64,000 nt of DNA, taken from contig CAYFHO010000015.1 of NCBI GenBank assembly GCA_964342825.1, forward strand, positions 16,432 through 80,431, read 5' to 3'. Under the pieces are notes generated by a model. That model was not told where the DNA came from and made no database searches. It was given only the letters and a program-made list of their open reading frames with translations. This stretch comes from AAA164-E04 sp964342825. GTDB lineage: Bacteria; Verrucomicrobiota; Verrucomicrobiia; Limisphaerales; AAA164-E04. Of this stretch, positions 17,626-26,238 are shown piece after piece (the stretch's first letter is position 1; every line of letters starts with the position of its first letter). A program made the position numbers and the translations under genes.

Positions 17626-18220
17626 CAGTGATACATGTTGAAAAGACTGGACGGCTCAACCATTCCTTCTATTCAACCTTTGGTAAACAATCAGGAATCC
17701 AGAACATCGAAATCTACTCCTGATTTCTGGAAAAATTTATTAGTGGTTCCATTGAAAAATCATCCTGGTGCCGCTCGTCAATTACCTCACCAAAAAAAAT
17801 TGAATTCCTTCCGTCACCTTGGATGTTCCCTTGATTCGCCTTAGAGTTTACCAGAGAGCCAACTAAAAACAGTTACCCGAACCTGCCCAGTCAGCAATAT
17901 TAAGGCAATCCTCGAGTGCTTTTACCCATCGAATGTAGTAATGAGAATTCGCGTTTTCGTTTAAAAAGTCTATTTTCAGGATGTGATGTCGCATAAATAA
18001 TTATTTTGTCTTGTTTTAGAGTTTTAGATACCTAGTTTTTTGATTATATGAAATCTCATACAGCTTATCTTCAATTGATTACATTTTTATCGAAATTTTT
18101 AATTATTTCTTGAGCACGTCATTTTTTTATGTACTTATTCGAGGAGATATCCATTATATTGGATGTGATTTCGATCTGAGCACGCCTCCAAATAGATCAA
18201 TATTCAATGGTGAAACGATT
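17626..18220. other. Gene-poor intergenic stretch with AT-rich end
   Basis: Between the divergent lpoB-like operon and the winged-helix-like gene. A 69-codon open frame at 17635-17844 has no recognisable features. From about 17990 to 18120 the sequence is markedly AT-rich and probably contains the promoter of the downstream gene. I see no RNA gene or repeat family here. Confidence 0.5.
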
Positions 18221-18604
18221 ATGGAATTAGAGAGCAAATTAAAGGATCCAGTCAGGCAGTTCCTTGAGTTACGAGAAAACCTTCAAAATGAACGAGCAGC
18301 GCTGATTGAAAGGGTTCAACAAATTGATGAGGTATTGGCGTCCACTGCTTTGGAAAGCAACAACCAACTTGGCATCAAACGAATCAAACGGCCAAGGCAA
18401 AAACGAAACGCCATGTCCCTGAAAAGCGCAGTCATCCAAATTACCCGCAAATGCCCCAAAACTAAGGAAGAGATTTTAAGAGAACTGGACAAAATGGGAT
18501 ATATCTTCTCATCGGCAACTCCCATCAATTCTCTCAATGCCACTCTTTATTCCAAAGGGCAGTTTGTGAATAACAACGGCTATTTTAGTCCGGTGAATTC
18601 CTAG
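18221..18604 (+). CDS. Small coiled-coil plus winged-helix (HARE-HTH-like) protein
   Basis: 127 residues from the ATG at 18221; the frame stays open upstream, but that part is AT-rich and looks non-coding. Residues 10-50 form a heptad-like helix ('QFLELRENLQNERAALIERV'), then a basic linker 'KRIKRPRQKRNA'. The C-terminal ~60 residues ('LKSAVIQITRKCPKTKEEIL', 'NSLNATLYSKGQFVNNNGYF') resemble the HARE/HB1 winged helix, with its 'TP-x-NSLNATLY' step and a closing 'GYFSPV' wing strand. This suggests DNA binding as a dimer, possibly regulatory. The assignment is by eye. Neighbours do not indicate a target. Confidence 0.6.
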   Translation: MELESKLKDPVRQFLELRENLQNERAALIERVQQIDEVLASTALESNNQLGIKRIKRPRQKRNAMSLKSAVIQITRKCPKTKEEILRELDKMGYIFSSATPINSLNATLYSKGQFVNNNGYFSPVNS

Positions 18605-18678
18605 GTTTCTTTCACTTGGTTGGTGCTTGAGATCTTTTTCGCTGGGAAATCGAAGCCACTTGGTTTATTTCGATCTGG

Positions 18679-19467
18679 ATGTTGGCAAGACGAGTCATTC
18701 CATGCCTGGACGTGCACGACGGCAAGGTTACGCGGGGAGTTCAATTCGGCCGAGCAGAGGCGGGTGAGCTCAGAAATGTTGGAGACCCGGTGGATTTGGC
18801 CCTGAGATACAACGATCAGGGCGCCGATGAAATGGTTTTTTTCGACATCACCGCCAGTGCACACGCAAGATCCTCCATGGTCGACGTCATCGAAAGAGCT
18901 GCCGACTGTTGTTTCATGCCCTTAACCGTCGGAGGGGGTATCCGCACACTTGAAGACATGTCCGTTATGCTGAAGGCCGGAGCCGACAAGGTCAGCATCA
19001 ATTCCGCGGCTATTTCAAACCCTGAATTAATCCAGCAAGGAGCTCAAAAATTTGGCAGCCAATGCATTGTGGTTTCCATTGATGCCAAGAAAGTGGACCA
19101 GGATCGTTGGGAAGTTTTCTCACACGGAGGCAGGAAAAGCACTGGAATGGATGCTGTGGAATGGGCATGCAAAGTGGTCGAATTTGGTGCAGGAGAGATC
19201 GTGCTCAACAGTATTGACGCCGATGGAACCAAAGCTGGGTATGATCTGGTCATTACCAGACGTATCAGCGAATCAACTCCGGTTCCCGTCGTGGCAAGCG
19301 GAGGGGCGGGTAGCCTGGATCATATGGCAGAGGTCCTGGAAGCAGGAAAGGCGGACGCGGTGCTGGCAGCAAGTATCTTCCACTTTGGTGAATATACAGT
19401 CTCCGAGGTCAAAGATTTTCTCGGCGCCAGAGGGATACCCATCCGCGCCATGGCTGAATTGAAGTGA
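18679..19467 (+). CDS. hisF: Imidazole glycerol phosphate synthase, cyclase subunit HisF
   Basis: 262 residues, close to the usual 250-260. The two catalytic aspartates are present: D11 in 'RVIPCLDVHDGKV' and D~130 in 'CIVVSIDAKKV'. Phosphate-binding loops 'LTVGGGIRT' and 'VVASGGAGS' are intact, as is 'NSIDADGTKAGYD'. HisF cyclises PRFAR with ammonia from HisH to IGP and AICAR in histidine synthesis. No hisH or other his gene is within the window, so the pathway is dispersed in this genome. Start at the ATG 18679, 74 bases after the upstream gene. Confidence 0.95.
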   Translation: MLARRVIPCLDVHDGKVTRGVQFGRAEAGELRNVGDPVDLALRYNDQGADEMVFFDITASAHARSSMVDVIERAADCCFMPLTVGGGIRTLEDMSVMLKAGADKVSINSAAISNPELIQQGAQKFGSQCIVVSIDAKKVDQDRWEVFSHGGRKSTGMDAVEWACKVVEFGAGEIVLNSIDADGTKAGYDLVITRRISESTPVPVVASGGAGSLDHMAEVLEAGKADAVLAASIFHFGEYTVSEVKDFLGARGIPIRAMAELK

Positions 19468-19477
19468 GCATTTATCA

Positions 19478-20314
19478 CTAATTCTCAGCTTGGGTTAGAC
19501 CGTTTCGCAGGTAGGCGGGCCGGTCGGATGTGATCCCATCCACTCCCGCATCCATCATCCGACGCGCATCCTGAACCTCATTCACAGTGTAAACGTGAAC
19601 CTCCAGCCCTTTGCTGTGGGCGAGGTCGACAAATTTCTTATCAACAGGCCCTTTGTAATGAACGTCGACACCATCCACTCCGGCGTCCAGAGCCCCTCGA
19701 ATCAGCTCAAGAGGATCAGGTTTCCACTTCTTGGTTGTGGCATCCTGCTTGAATCCGGAAAGCCAGAAGCAGGAACAATCAGGAAAAAACAGTTTTGCCT
19801 TCCTGATGGTTTCCCAGTCAAAAGCAATAAAAACGGCTTGATCATTTGAAAGACCAGATTCGGCCACGACTTTTTTGAGGTGAGGCAGCACCGAGTCCGG
19901 GCACTTTATCTCGATGAAAACCTTCTTGCCCTCGGGTATCTTGCCAAGCACGTCGCTTAAAAGCGGAATCCTCGTTCCTTGGTATTGCGAGCTCTTCCAC
20001 ATTCCAGCATCCAGATGCATCAGCTGAGCGTAATCCACTTCTGAAATTTTGAAATCGCTTCCAGTAGTCCGCTTGGAAGAGGAATCGTGGATCACTACAA
20101 TCTGGTGATCTCGAGTCATATGAACATCCACTTCCGTGGCATCCGCATTCTTTTCCCATGCCAGCATCACGGCCGGCAGGGTGTTTTCGGGTGCATCATG
20201 GGAGGCTCCACGATGGGCAACGATTTGAGGAACGTCTCCGCACATTGACATCAAGGGCATCATGAAAAACACGGACAGGATTCCGTAAAAGATCTCGAAA
20301 TTTCGAACAGGCAT
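19478..20314 (-). CDS. Secreted glycerophosphodiester phosphodiesterase
   Basis: 278 residues with a signal peptide (about 1-25). The GDPD TIM-barrel signatures are complete: 'VAHRGASHDAPENT' (HRGA and E-N), 'ATEVDVHMTRDHQIVVIHD' with ExD and the second catalytic His, 'KVFIEIKCPD', and C-terminal 'EVHVYTVNE' and 'GVDGITSDRP'. It hydrolyses glycerophosphodiesters to glycerol-3-phosphate and alcohols, likely in the periplasm for phosphate/glycerol scavenging. It converges with hisF (10 bases apart) and is divergent from the Tol-Pal cluster. No Pho box was recognised. Confidence 0.9.
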   Translation of the reverse strand: MPVRNFEIFYGILSVFFMMPLMSMCGDVPQIVAHRGASHDAPENTLPAVMLAWEKNADATEVDVHMTRDHQIVVIHDSSSKRTTGSDFKISEVDYAQLMHLDAGMWKSSQYQGTRIPLLSDVLGKIPEGKKVFIEIKCPDSVLPHLKKVVAESGLSNDQAVFIAFDWETIRKAKLFFPDCSCFWLSGFKQDATTKKWKPDPLELIRGALDAGVDGVDVHYKGPVDKKFVDLAHSKGLEVHVYTVNEVQDARRMMDAGVDGITSDRPAYLRNGLTQAEN

Positions 20315-20437
20315 AGACTGCTTTGGATTAATAAAGACGAGAGAGTTTCTCTCAGGATAATGAATGAGTTCAATGCAAAAACAGTCCCAGTTTCATATCA
20401 TTTGGCGAAGAACCCGATGACCTTTCATACCTTTTTT

Positions 20438-20466
20438 TTGAATTAGCCAACCACTTGTGGTAGTAT
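20438..20466 (+). promoter_or_regulatory. Sigma-70-type promoter of the Tol-Pal-Tat cluster
   Basis: TTGAAT (20438-20443), 17-base spacer, TAGTAT (20461-20466), about 38 bases before the tolQ ATG at 20505. Its position argues against an upstream GTG start at 20457. Confidence 0.55.
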
Positions 20467-20504
20467 GTATTTTCGGTGGGTTGCAGGTTTTCGTACCAAT
20501 TCCA

Positions 20505-21221
20505 ATGATTCCAATACTATCAGCGGCAAACCAGATCGAGTTCTTGTATGTTTGGAGTGAGGCTCGTCCTGAAGGCAAGGCGATTATTATCGTCCTGGTC
20601 GTGTTTTCTATTTTTGCCTGGTCAGTCATGGCGGCGAAATCGATGCAAATACGTCGAGCCCGAAAGCTCAACCGCTTGTTTGACCAGGAATTTCGGCAGC
20701 AAAAAATGCTGACCGACATCTTCAAGCGAAACATCCATGTTGATGGCTGTCCTCTTTACACGATTTACGAAATGGGAAATCGAGAATTGGCCTCATGTCA
20801 AAGCCATCACGAAGAAAAGGGAAACAAGGAAGAAGGCATGATTTCCCTGAAATCCATGGAACATGTTAAACGAGCACTGGAGAGAGGCGTGGCCCAGGAA
20901 TCTCTTCGTCTTGAATCGGGCCTGATACTTCTGGCGATTGCCGTCAGCGGCGCACCATTCCTGGGGCTACTTGGAACTGTCTGGGGAGTGATGAGTGTTT
21001 TTGCCAGTGTTGCCAGTCAGCAAAATGCACAGTTGACAACCATCGCGCCCGGCGTAGCCGGTGCACTCGTGACAACTGTTGCGGGCCTGCTGGTCGCCAT
21101 CCCATCCATGTTTGGTTACAACTGGCTGGTGCATAACATTCGGGTTCTCAGCGTCGAAATGGATAATTTCGCCCAAGAACTCGCCTCGAAGGTTGAAACC
21201 GAATTCATTCCTGACGAATGA
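20505..21221 (+). CDS. tolQ: TolQ/ExbB-type proton channel protein
   Basis: 238 residues from the ATG at 20505. TM1 is about 24-42 ('AIIIVLVVFSIFAWSVMAA'), then a long cytosolic segment, then TM2 ('LLAIAVSGAPFLGLLGTVWG') and TM3 ('GALVTTVAGLLVAIPSMFGY'). 'GAPFLGLLGTVWGVMSVF' is the MotA/TolQ/ExbB signature. With TolR it forms the proton-driven motor powering TolA, for outer-membrane constriction at division and envelope stability. It heads an eight-gene cluster; pal and tolB downstream favour Tol over Exb function. The zinc-ribbon gene follows after 18 bases. Confidence 0.92.
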   Translation: MIPILSAANQIEFLYVWSEARPEGKAIIIVLVVFSIFAWSVMAAKSMQIRRARKLNRLFDQEFRQQKMLTDIFKRNIHVDGCPLYTIYEMGNRELASCQSHHEEKGNKEEGMISLKSMEHVKRALERGVAQESLRLESGLILLAIAVSGAPFLGLLGTVWGVMSVFASVASQQNAQLTTIAPGVAGALVTTVAGLLVAIPSMFGYNWLVHNIRVLSVEMDNFAQELASKVETEFIPDE

Positions 21222-21239
21222 TTTCCAAAATTTTGATCC

Positions 21240-21536
21240 ATGGCCGCCCTAGAAGCATCCAGTTCAGGAAAAATTCCGTGTAACAAATGTAAAGCGGAAA
21301 ACGAACCTGATCGTAACCGATGCCGAACGTGTGGCGCTCATCTCTACATTCTTTGCAAAAGATGCAAACACAAGGTCGCCAGATTTTTGGATGCCTGTAC
21401 CACCTGCCAGTCCCCCCTTCACAAAGATGGCGAACAGGAGAAAGGCCTTCTAGGATTATTAAAACGTAAAGCACCGCAAATCACCTTCCTTTTAGTCCTG
21501 CTGGTTCTGCTGGCCTACCTTTTTGAAATTTTCTGA
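21240..21536 (+). CDS. Zinc-ribbon membrane-anchored protein within the tol cluster
   Basis: 98 residues. Two to three CxxC knuckles: 'IPCNKCKAENEPDRNRCRTC' (C-x2-C-x10-C-x2-C) and 'CKRCKHKVARFLDACTTC' (C-x2-C-x11-C-x2-C), i.e. two complete four-Cys sites. The C-terminal 'ITFLLVLLVLLAYLFEI' forms one transmembrane helix, leaving the ribbon in the cytosol. It resembles double-zinc-ribbon (DZR) proteins. It sits between tolQ and tolR, where proteobacteria have nothing, so it may contact the motor's cytosolic side. Function unknown. Confidence 0.8.
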   Translation: MAALEASSSGKIPCNKCKAENEPDRNRCRTCGAHLYILCKRCKHKVARFLDACTTCQSPLHKDGEQEKGLLGLLKRKAPQITFLLVLLVLLAYLFEIF

Positions 21537-21566
21537 GTTTATTCCTGGAGAAAACGTATCCATCTC

Positions 21567-21980
21567 ATGCGCCGCTACACTCAAAAAACAGCCCTGGTCA
21601 CGCTGAGCGACATCAACATCACGCCGTTGCTGGATTTAGCGTTCGTGTTGCTGATTATTTTCATGATCACGACCCCACTCATGGAACAAGGATTACGACT
21701 AGATTTACCAAAAGGCAAAGTGGCCGACCACACCCCGGAGAAAAGGGATTTGAAACTAATCGAGGTGGATACCAGCGGAAAATATTTCATCGACAAACAG
21801 CCAGTAACGATCGAGGCCATTCGAGCGGACTTAAGCACTTCTTTTGCCGATAACCCCAACTTGGTGCTTGTCATTCGAGGCGACCTGAAGGCAGCTTGGG
21901 GTAGTATTTATGCGGTGCTCGATGGAGCCAAACAACTGGGGATGCAGAATATTTACTTCAAAAACGAACTCAGCCAATAA
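21567..21980 (+). CDS. tolR: TolR/ExbD biopolymer transport protein
   Basis: 137 residues. A single N-terminal helix ('ITPLLDLAFVLLIIFMITTP') carries the family motif with the proton-relaying Asp in 'LLDLAFVLLIIFM'. The periplasmic part ends in 'LVLVIRGDLKAAWGSIYAVL'. It partners TolQ to couple proton flow to TolA. It follows the zinc-ribbon gene by 30 bases and precedes the TolA/TonB-like gene by 2 bases. Confidence 0.92.
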   Translation: MRRYTQKTALVTLSDINITPLLDLAFVLLIIFMITTPLMEQGLRLDLPKGKVADHTPEKRDLKLIEVDTSGKYFIDKQPVTIEAIRADLSTSFADNPNLVLVIRGDLKAAWGSIYAVLDGAKQLGMQNIYFKNELSQ

Positions 21981-21982
21981 AC

Positions 21983-22822
21983 ATGAATCGCCTTCAAAAA
22001 CAATGTGTGATCGCATCAGCAGGCATGCACTTGCTCCTGGTGGTTGCCCTTTTGTTCGGATCCGGATTTCGCTCCAAACAACACGAACCTCTGGATATTC
22101 AGCCTTTTCACATGATGCCATCGTCCGTGCTGGAATCCTTGCTGGATGATCCTGCCGATGTTGCGGATGTTGCCGATGAACCTGAACCGAAACCTGAGGT
22201 CGAACCTCCTGTTGAATCAGAGAAAATTATCGAACCGGAACCGGCCACGATCGAGCCCGAACCAGAACCCGTGGTCACTCCAAAGCCTGAACCCAAACCG
22301 GATCCTGTCAAGGAGCCGGCCATTTCAAAGCGCATTGAGAAACCGAAACCCAAGGTCGTCAAACCCAAGATTAAAATCAGTAAGCAATTCAAGACAAATA
22401 CAAGCTCTCGAAAACCCAAGGTAAATACTCAGAAGCCAAAAATTTCAAGACCTTCAACGACAACGGTCAAATTGAATCAGAATCTGCTCAAGGTGGGAGG
22501 CGGAAGCAAAATTAAGGGAGTCACCACCATTTCGGGAAGTTCGCTGGGTCGATATGGACACCTTGTTCAGTCGGCTTATGACCGGGAATGGACACAGCCC
22601 ACGAGCATTTCAGGTCGTAATCTGACCGTAAAAATCAAAGTCATTGTCTCCAGAGACGGTTCCATCCAGTCGGCAAATATCAGTCAATCTTCAGGAGTTG
22701 CGGCCATGGATCAGTCCATCGAACGCGCCATTCGCAAGGTCAGACGGATTTCGCAGGCTCCACCACAGGGAGCATCCCTTGGTGACCGAACTTTCATTAT
22801 CAACTTTAATCTCAAATCATAG
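21983..22822 (+). CDS. tolA: TolA/TonB-type energy transducer
   Basis: 279 residues. One N-terminal helix ('AGMHLLLVVALLFGSGF'), then a Pro/Glu-rich stretch (about 55-110) and a Pro/Lys-rich one (about 110-160), typical of periplasm-spanning TonB/TolA rods. The C-terminal ~90 residues are a TonB-like domain: 'YDREWTQPTSISGRNLTVKI' then 'VIVSRDGSIQSANISQSSG' and a final 'FIINFNLKS'. By neighbours (tolQ, tolR, tolB, pal) it acts as TolA, though the sequence is closer to the 'energy transducer TonB' type. It links the inner-membrane motor to Pal/TolB. Confidence 0.88.
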   Translation: MNRLQKQCVIASAGMHLLLVVALLFGSGFRSKQHEPLDIQPFHMMPSSVLESLLDDPADVADVADEPEPKPEVEPPVESEKIIEPEPATIEPEPEPVVTPKPEPKPDPVKEPAISKRIEKPKPKVVKPKIKISKQFKTNTSSRKPKVNTQKPKISRPSTTTVKLNQNLLKVGGGSKIKGVTTISGSSLGRYGHLVQSAYDREWTQPTSISGRNLTVKIKVIVSRDGSIQSANISQSSGVAAMDQSIERAIRKVRRISQAPPQGASLGDRTFIINFNLKS

Positions 22823-22837
22823 AATCCAGCCATCCAC

Positions 22838-24067
22838 ATGCTTTTTCAGTCCCTTTCAAGCAAACAGGATCATGTCCATGAATCCAAAAGCGCCCAAATT
22901 AATATCGCACGAATAACGTGGTCTCTATTAACCGCTCTCCTTTTGTGCTCGGGTTGGACCGGATTAAAAGCCCAGCAAGAACTCAATATTGATCGCTGGA
23001 ATGAGGGAGAGGAAGTTCCTATCAGTATCAGCGGATTCTCCAGCGAAAGTTTGGGAATCCTTCGGTTTGATTTGGAAATACAAGGATTTACCGTGGTCAG
23101 CAAAAGCGAATCGACCTACACATTAACAGGCTCACAGGGCAGTCGACTGGAAGCGCGCTTGAGCCAAACTCGAGGTGGTGACACCGTCTTCCACAGGGCA
23201 TACCCAAGCGGGAACCTTCGGCGACAGATGCACGCGCTTTCCAACGATGTGGTCAAAGCAGTATTTGGATATGACGGAATTGCAAACACCCTCATCACTT
23301 TCAGAGGAAGAGTTCAAGGATTCTGGGAAATATTTGTCTCCGATTTCGATGGTTACAATGCTCGCCAAGTAACAAGGGATAAGTCCAACGTCGCCGCCCC
23401 CACCTGGGTTCCAAATGATCTGGCCTTGTACTACACCTCCTACAAGGTGGGCCAGAACATCATTTCCCACGATTTGAGATCAGGGAATCGACAACGCGTC
23501 ACCCGCAATTCGGGACTCAACACCAGTGCAGCACTGTCATCAAAAAACAGTAAATTGGCCATGATCCTCAGCAAATCGGGTAGCCCGGATTTATATGTGG
23601 CCAACCGGGATGGTTCTGGAGAAATCCGATTAACCCGAACACGCGAAGTGGAAGCTTGCCCATGCTGGTCGCCCGACGGAAGGTCAATTTGCTTTACCTC
23701 CGGTGCTCAGGGAGGAGCCCGACTTTTCACAATTGCTGCAGGCGGTGGTACGGCGAGACGACTGCAAACCGGAGCTGTTCGAGGCGAAATAACAGAACCT
23801 GACTGGTCCCCCGACGGCAAATGGATTGCCTTCACTTCCACCAGTGGAGGGGTCGGGCGCATCTGTGTCGTCGACTCCAAAGGTGGGCAGGCAGTTGTCC
23901 TTGCCGAGGGAGAAGATCCCAGCTGGGCGTCCAACTCGCGCAACTTGGTGTTTATGCGAAAGAAAAACGGCAGGAAAACATTGTCTTTGCTTGACGTCCC
24001 AACCAAACACGTCAAGGATATTCGTCAAACCGCCAGAGATCAGTCTCAGCCAAGTTGGGCCAGGTAA
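22838..24067 (+). CDS. tolB: TolB-like beta-propeller protein
   Basis: 409 residues. A long basic N-region (1-24) precedes a hydrophobic signal segment ('ITWSLLTALLLCSGWTGLKA'). No in-frame ATG closer to it is apparent. The N-terminal D1 domain (about 50-150) is followed by PD40 propeller repeats with typical 'CPCWSPDGRSICFTS' and 'EPDWSPDGKWIAFTS' units. TolB is a periplasmic partner of Pal and TolA. It lies 15 bases after tolA, and pal begins 35 bases after its stop. Confidence 0.92.
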   Translation: MLFQSLSSKQDHVHESKSAQINIARITWSLLTALLLCSGWTGLKAQQELNIDRWNEGEEVPISISGFSSESLGILRFDLEIQGFTVVSKSESTYTLTGSQGSRLEARLSQTRGGDTVFHRAYPSGNLRRQMHALSNDVVKAVFGYDGIANTLITFRGRVQGFWEIFVSDFDGYNARQVTRDKSNVAAPTWVPNDLALYYTSYKVGQNIISHDLRSGNRQRVTRNSGLNTSAALSSKNSKLAMILSKSGSPDLYVANRDGSGEIRLTRTREVEACPCWSPDGRSICFTSGAQGGARLFTIAAGGGTARRLQTGAVRGEITEPDWSPDGKWIAFTSTSGGVGRICVVDSKGGQAVVLAEGEDPSWASNSRNLVFMRKKNGRKTLSLLDVPTKHVKDIRQTARDQSQPSWAR

Positions 24068-24102
24068 AGGCGACAGATTTAACATTAAAATATCCAAAAC
24101 CT

Positions 24103-24762
24103 ATGAATTTGCCATCTATATTTGTCCGAATCAGTTTGGCGGCCGTCCTGGCCGTTGCCGCGGTCGGTTGCCGCAAAGGCGACAAGATCCTCACGCCCAT
24201 ACCTGAAGATTCTGGCAGTTACACAGGAGGCGGTTACACCACTGGACCCGCCGGTGGGCTGCAGAGCGGCGGAAACAACGGAATGGGCAACAATGGATTG
24301 GGTGGCGGAAGCCAGTTCGATAACAACAATTTCCAGACTGGAAACGACATTCAGGGGAGCGGGGATTTAAGTGGAAGCGATCTTCCAACAAATCCGGACG
24401 CCTTTACGGGAAAGACCGAAGATCGGCTTGATTCCTCTACCATTTACTTTGATTTCGACAGCTATTCGGTCAATCCAAACGAATTGCCAAAAATCGTCTC
24501 CGTTGCGGAATTGATGAGAGAAAAACCTAATTCACTGGTGCGAATCGAAGGTCATTGCGACGAAAGGGGTACCGAAGAGTACAATCGAGCTCTGGGCGAA
24601 CGCCGCGCGTTATCGATTCGCGACGTATTAGTTCGAGAAGGAGTGTCCGTTTCTCGTATCAATACCGAAAGCTGGGGAGAAGATCGCCCTGCGGTTGACG
24701 GGCAGAATGAAGCAGCCTACAGCAAAAATCGTCGTGGAGAATTTGTGCTCTTGACCCAATAA
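24103..24762 (+). CDS. pal: Peptidoglycan-associated lipoprotein Pal (OmpA family)
   Basis: 219 residues from the ATG at 24103 (upstream in-frame ATG at 24055 lies inside tolB and would mask the signal). The lipobox 'VAAVGC' puts the acylated Cys near residue 23. A Gly/Asn-rich flexible linker covers about 35-95. The OmpA-C domain has 'STIYFDFDSYSVNP', 'VRIEGHCDERGTEEYNRALG' with the Asp/Arg pair for diaminopimelate binding, and 'ERRALSIRDVLVREGV'. It anchors the outer membrane to peptidoglycan and binds TolB. Confidence 0.95.
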   Translation: MNLPSIFVRISLAAVLAVAAVGCRKGDKILTPIPEDSGSYTGGGYTTGPAGGLQSGGNNGMGNNGLGGGSQFDNNNFQTGNDIQGSGDLSGSDLPTNPDAFTGKTEDRLDSSTIYFDFDSYSVNPNELPKIVSVAELMREKPNSLVRIEGHCDERGTEEYNRALGERRALSIRDVLVREGVSVSRINTESWGEDRPAVDGQNEAAYSKNRRGEFVLLTQ

Positions 24763-24848
24763 AACGCGTCAAGACGGCCGGTTGAATACCAGATCCAGTG
24801 TGGCAGTCTATTCGTAGCAGTCATTGCTTGGACTGGATGATGTGAAAA

Positions 24849-25196
24849 ATGATTTATATTATGTTGTATCTTGAAAGCCAACTTGCATTGATCGGGGGCC
24901 TGCAAGGTCCTGAACTGATCTTTCTGTTAATTGTTATCCTCGTTTTCTTTGGTGCCAAAAAACTTCCTGAATTAGCCAAAGGCCTAGGGCAAGGTATCAA
25001 AGAGTTTAAAAAAGCCACCAAAGATGTTCAGCAGGATCTCCACCAGGCCATGGAGGAGGATTCAGTCGCATCGGCTCCCCCACGTAAGGCAGCCGAACCA
25101 GCTCCCATTCCTCAGGAATCCGCAAGCAGCGAAGGTTCGGAAGTACCCGGACAATCTGGAGAGTCAGAGAACGCCAAAGACGTCTCCAAAGCTTGA
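24849..25196 (+). CDS. tatA: TatA-type twin-arginine translocase subunit
   Basis: 115 residues. One N-terminal helix ('LIFLLIVILVFFGAKKLPEL') with the FGxxKLPEL hinge, then an amphipathic helix ('AKGLGQGIKEFKKATKDVQQ') and a Ser/Pro/Glu-rich tail. It oligomerises to form the Tat pore. The start at 24849 gives a short extra N-terminus; a second ATG four codons in (24861) is possible. It is paired with tatC 25 bases downstream and serves e.g. the Tat-signal DUF1501 protein at 12 kb. Confidence 0.92.
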   Translation: MIYIMLYLESQLALIGGLQGPELIFLLIVILVFFGAKKLPELAKGLGQGIKEFKKATKDVQQDLHQAMEEDSVASAPPRKAAEPAPIPQESASSEGSEVPGQSGESENAKDVSKA

Positions 25197-25221
25197 TCGA
25201 CGAGTTCATTCCTAAAACCCA

Positions 25222-26238
25222 ATGAGCGAAGAAGAGCCTCGTCCCACAGATGAGCTCATCGTAGATCAAGAATGGGATGAGACAGAGGGTGGCGGTCCGG
25301 TCAAAACTTTTCTGGAGCATCTCGAAGATCTTCGATGGACTCTAATTAAATGTTTGTCCGCCGTGGTTATCAGCATGGTGGTCTGCTTTTCTATGATGGA
25401 TAATATCATTTCCATCCTGAAAGCACCGTTGAAAGAAGCGGAAGCACTGAAACTTCACAGCAAAAAACAAGTAGGACTTGTTATTGGGAATGAAAGACTA
25501 GCGAATGTTTCCATTAATTCATTAACCAACAGCGTTCCTTTTGAAAATCTTGATGAAATTCATAGCCTTCATTTGGTTCCAAAGTTAATGGGAACCAATT
25601 GGGTAATAACGCTTCAATCCAGCACTGAGAACCCACTCGACACACTTCAGGACCGGCTTAAAAACTACAAACCTGTTGATGGGTTTATTATAGCTTTCCA
25701 TTCAATGCTTTATGGGGGAATGGTCATTGCCGCTCCGTTTGTTATCTTTTTTCTGGGGCAATTTGTGTTGCCAGCACTAAAGATACACGAGAAGAAATTT
25801 TTATATCAAACCACTGGATTTGGAGCCAGCTTGTTCATATTGGGCGTTCTTTTTTGCTACTTCGTAATGTTGAAAATTGCGATTGTTGCCTTGGTACAAT
25901 TCTCCAACTGGCTCGGTTTTTCGGCAGACGAATGGAATGCGCGTGATTATATAACCTTCGTGTTTAAATTTATGTTGGCCATGGGAATAAGCTTTCAGTT
26001 ACCCGTAGTCCTTCTGACATTGGTGAAAATGGGATTCATTGACTATATCAAGCTGAGTAAATTCCGCCCGTACTGGGTGGTCATCAACTTGACCATTTGT
26101 GCGTTTTTAACGCCAACCGGAGATCCTTTCACCCTCATGTTGATGGCGCTTCCACTCCATCTTCTCTATGAAATGAGTGTTCTGATTTCACGAGTCTGGG
26201 CCCGCAGAGACGCCAAAATTGAGGCTAGCGAGGCATAA
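25222..26238 (+). CDS. tatC: TatC, twin-arginine translocase receptor
   Basis: 338 residues versus ~250 in E. coli. The N-terminal 'FLEHLEDLRWTLIK' is the conserved signal-binding motif. TM1 (about 38-58) is followed by a periplasmic loop of about 100 residues before TM2 ('GGMVIAAPFVIFFLGQFVLP'), two to three times the usual size. Later landmarks are 'GFGASLFILGVLFCYFVML', 'FKFMLAMGISFQLPVVLLTL' and 'LTPTGDPFTLMLMALPLHLL', all canonical. It recognises twin-arginine signal peptides. It ends the Tol-Pal-Tat cluster. Confidence 0.95.
   Translation: MSEEEPRPTDELIVDQEWDETEGGGPVKTFLEHLEDLRWTLIKCLSAVVISMVVCFSMMDNIISILKAPLKEAEALKLHSKKQVGLVIGNERLANVSINSLTNSVPFENLDEIHSLHLVPKLMGTNWVITLQSSTENPLDTLQDRLKNYKPVDGFIIAFHSMLYGGMVIAAPFVIFFLGQFVLPALKIHEKKFLYQTTGFGASLFILGVLFCYFVMLKIAIVALVQFSNWLGFSADEWNARDYITFVFKFMLAMGISFQLPVVLLTLVKMGFIDYIKLSKFRPYWVVINLTICAFLTPTGDPFTLMLMALPLHLLYEMSVLISRVWARRDAKIEASEA

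Noticed and set aside
17635..17844. 69-codon frame in the lpoB upstream region
   Set aside because: No ribosome site, signal peptide or similarity that I can see; composition resembles intergenic sequence.
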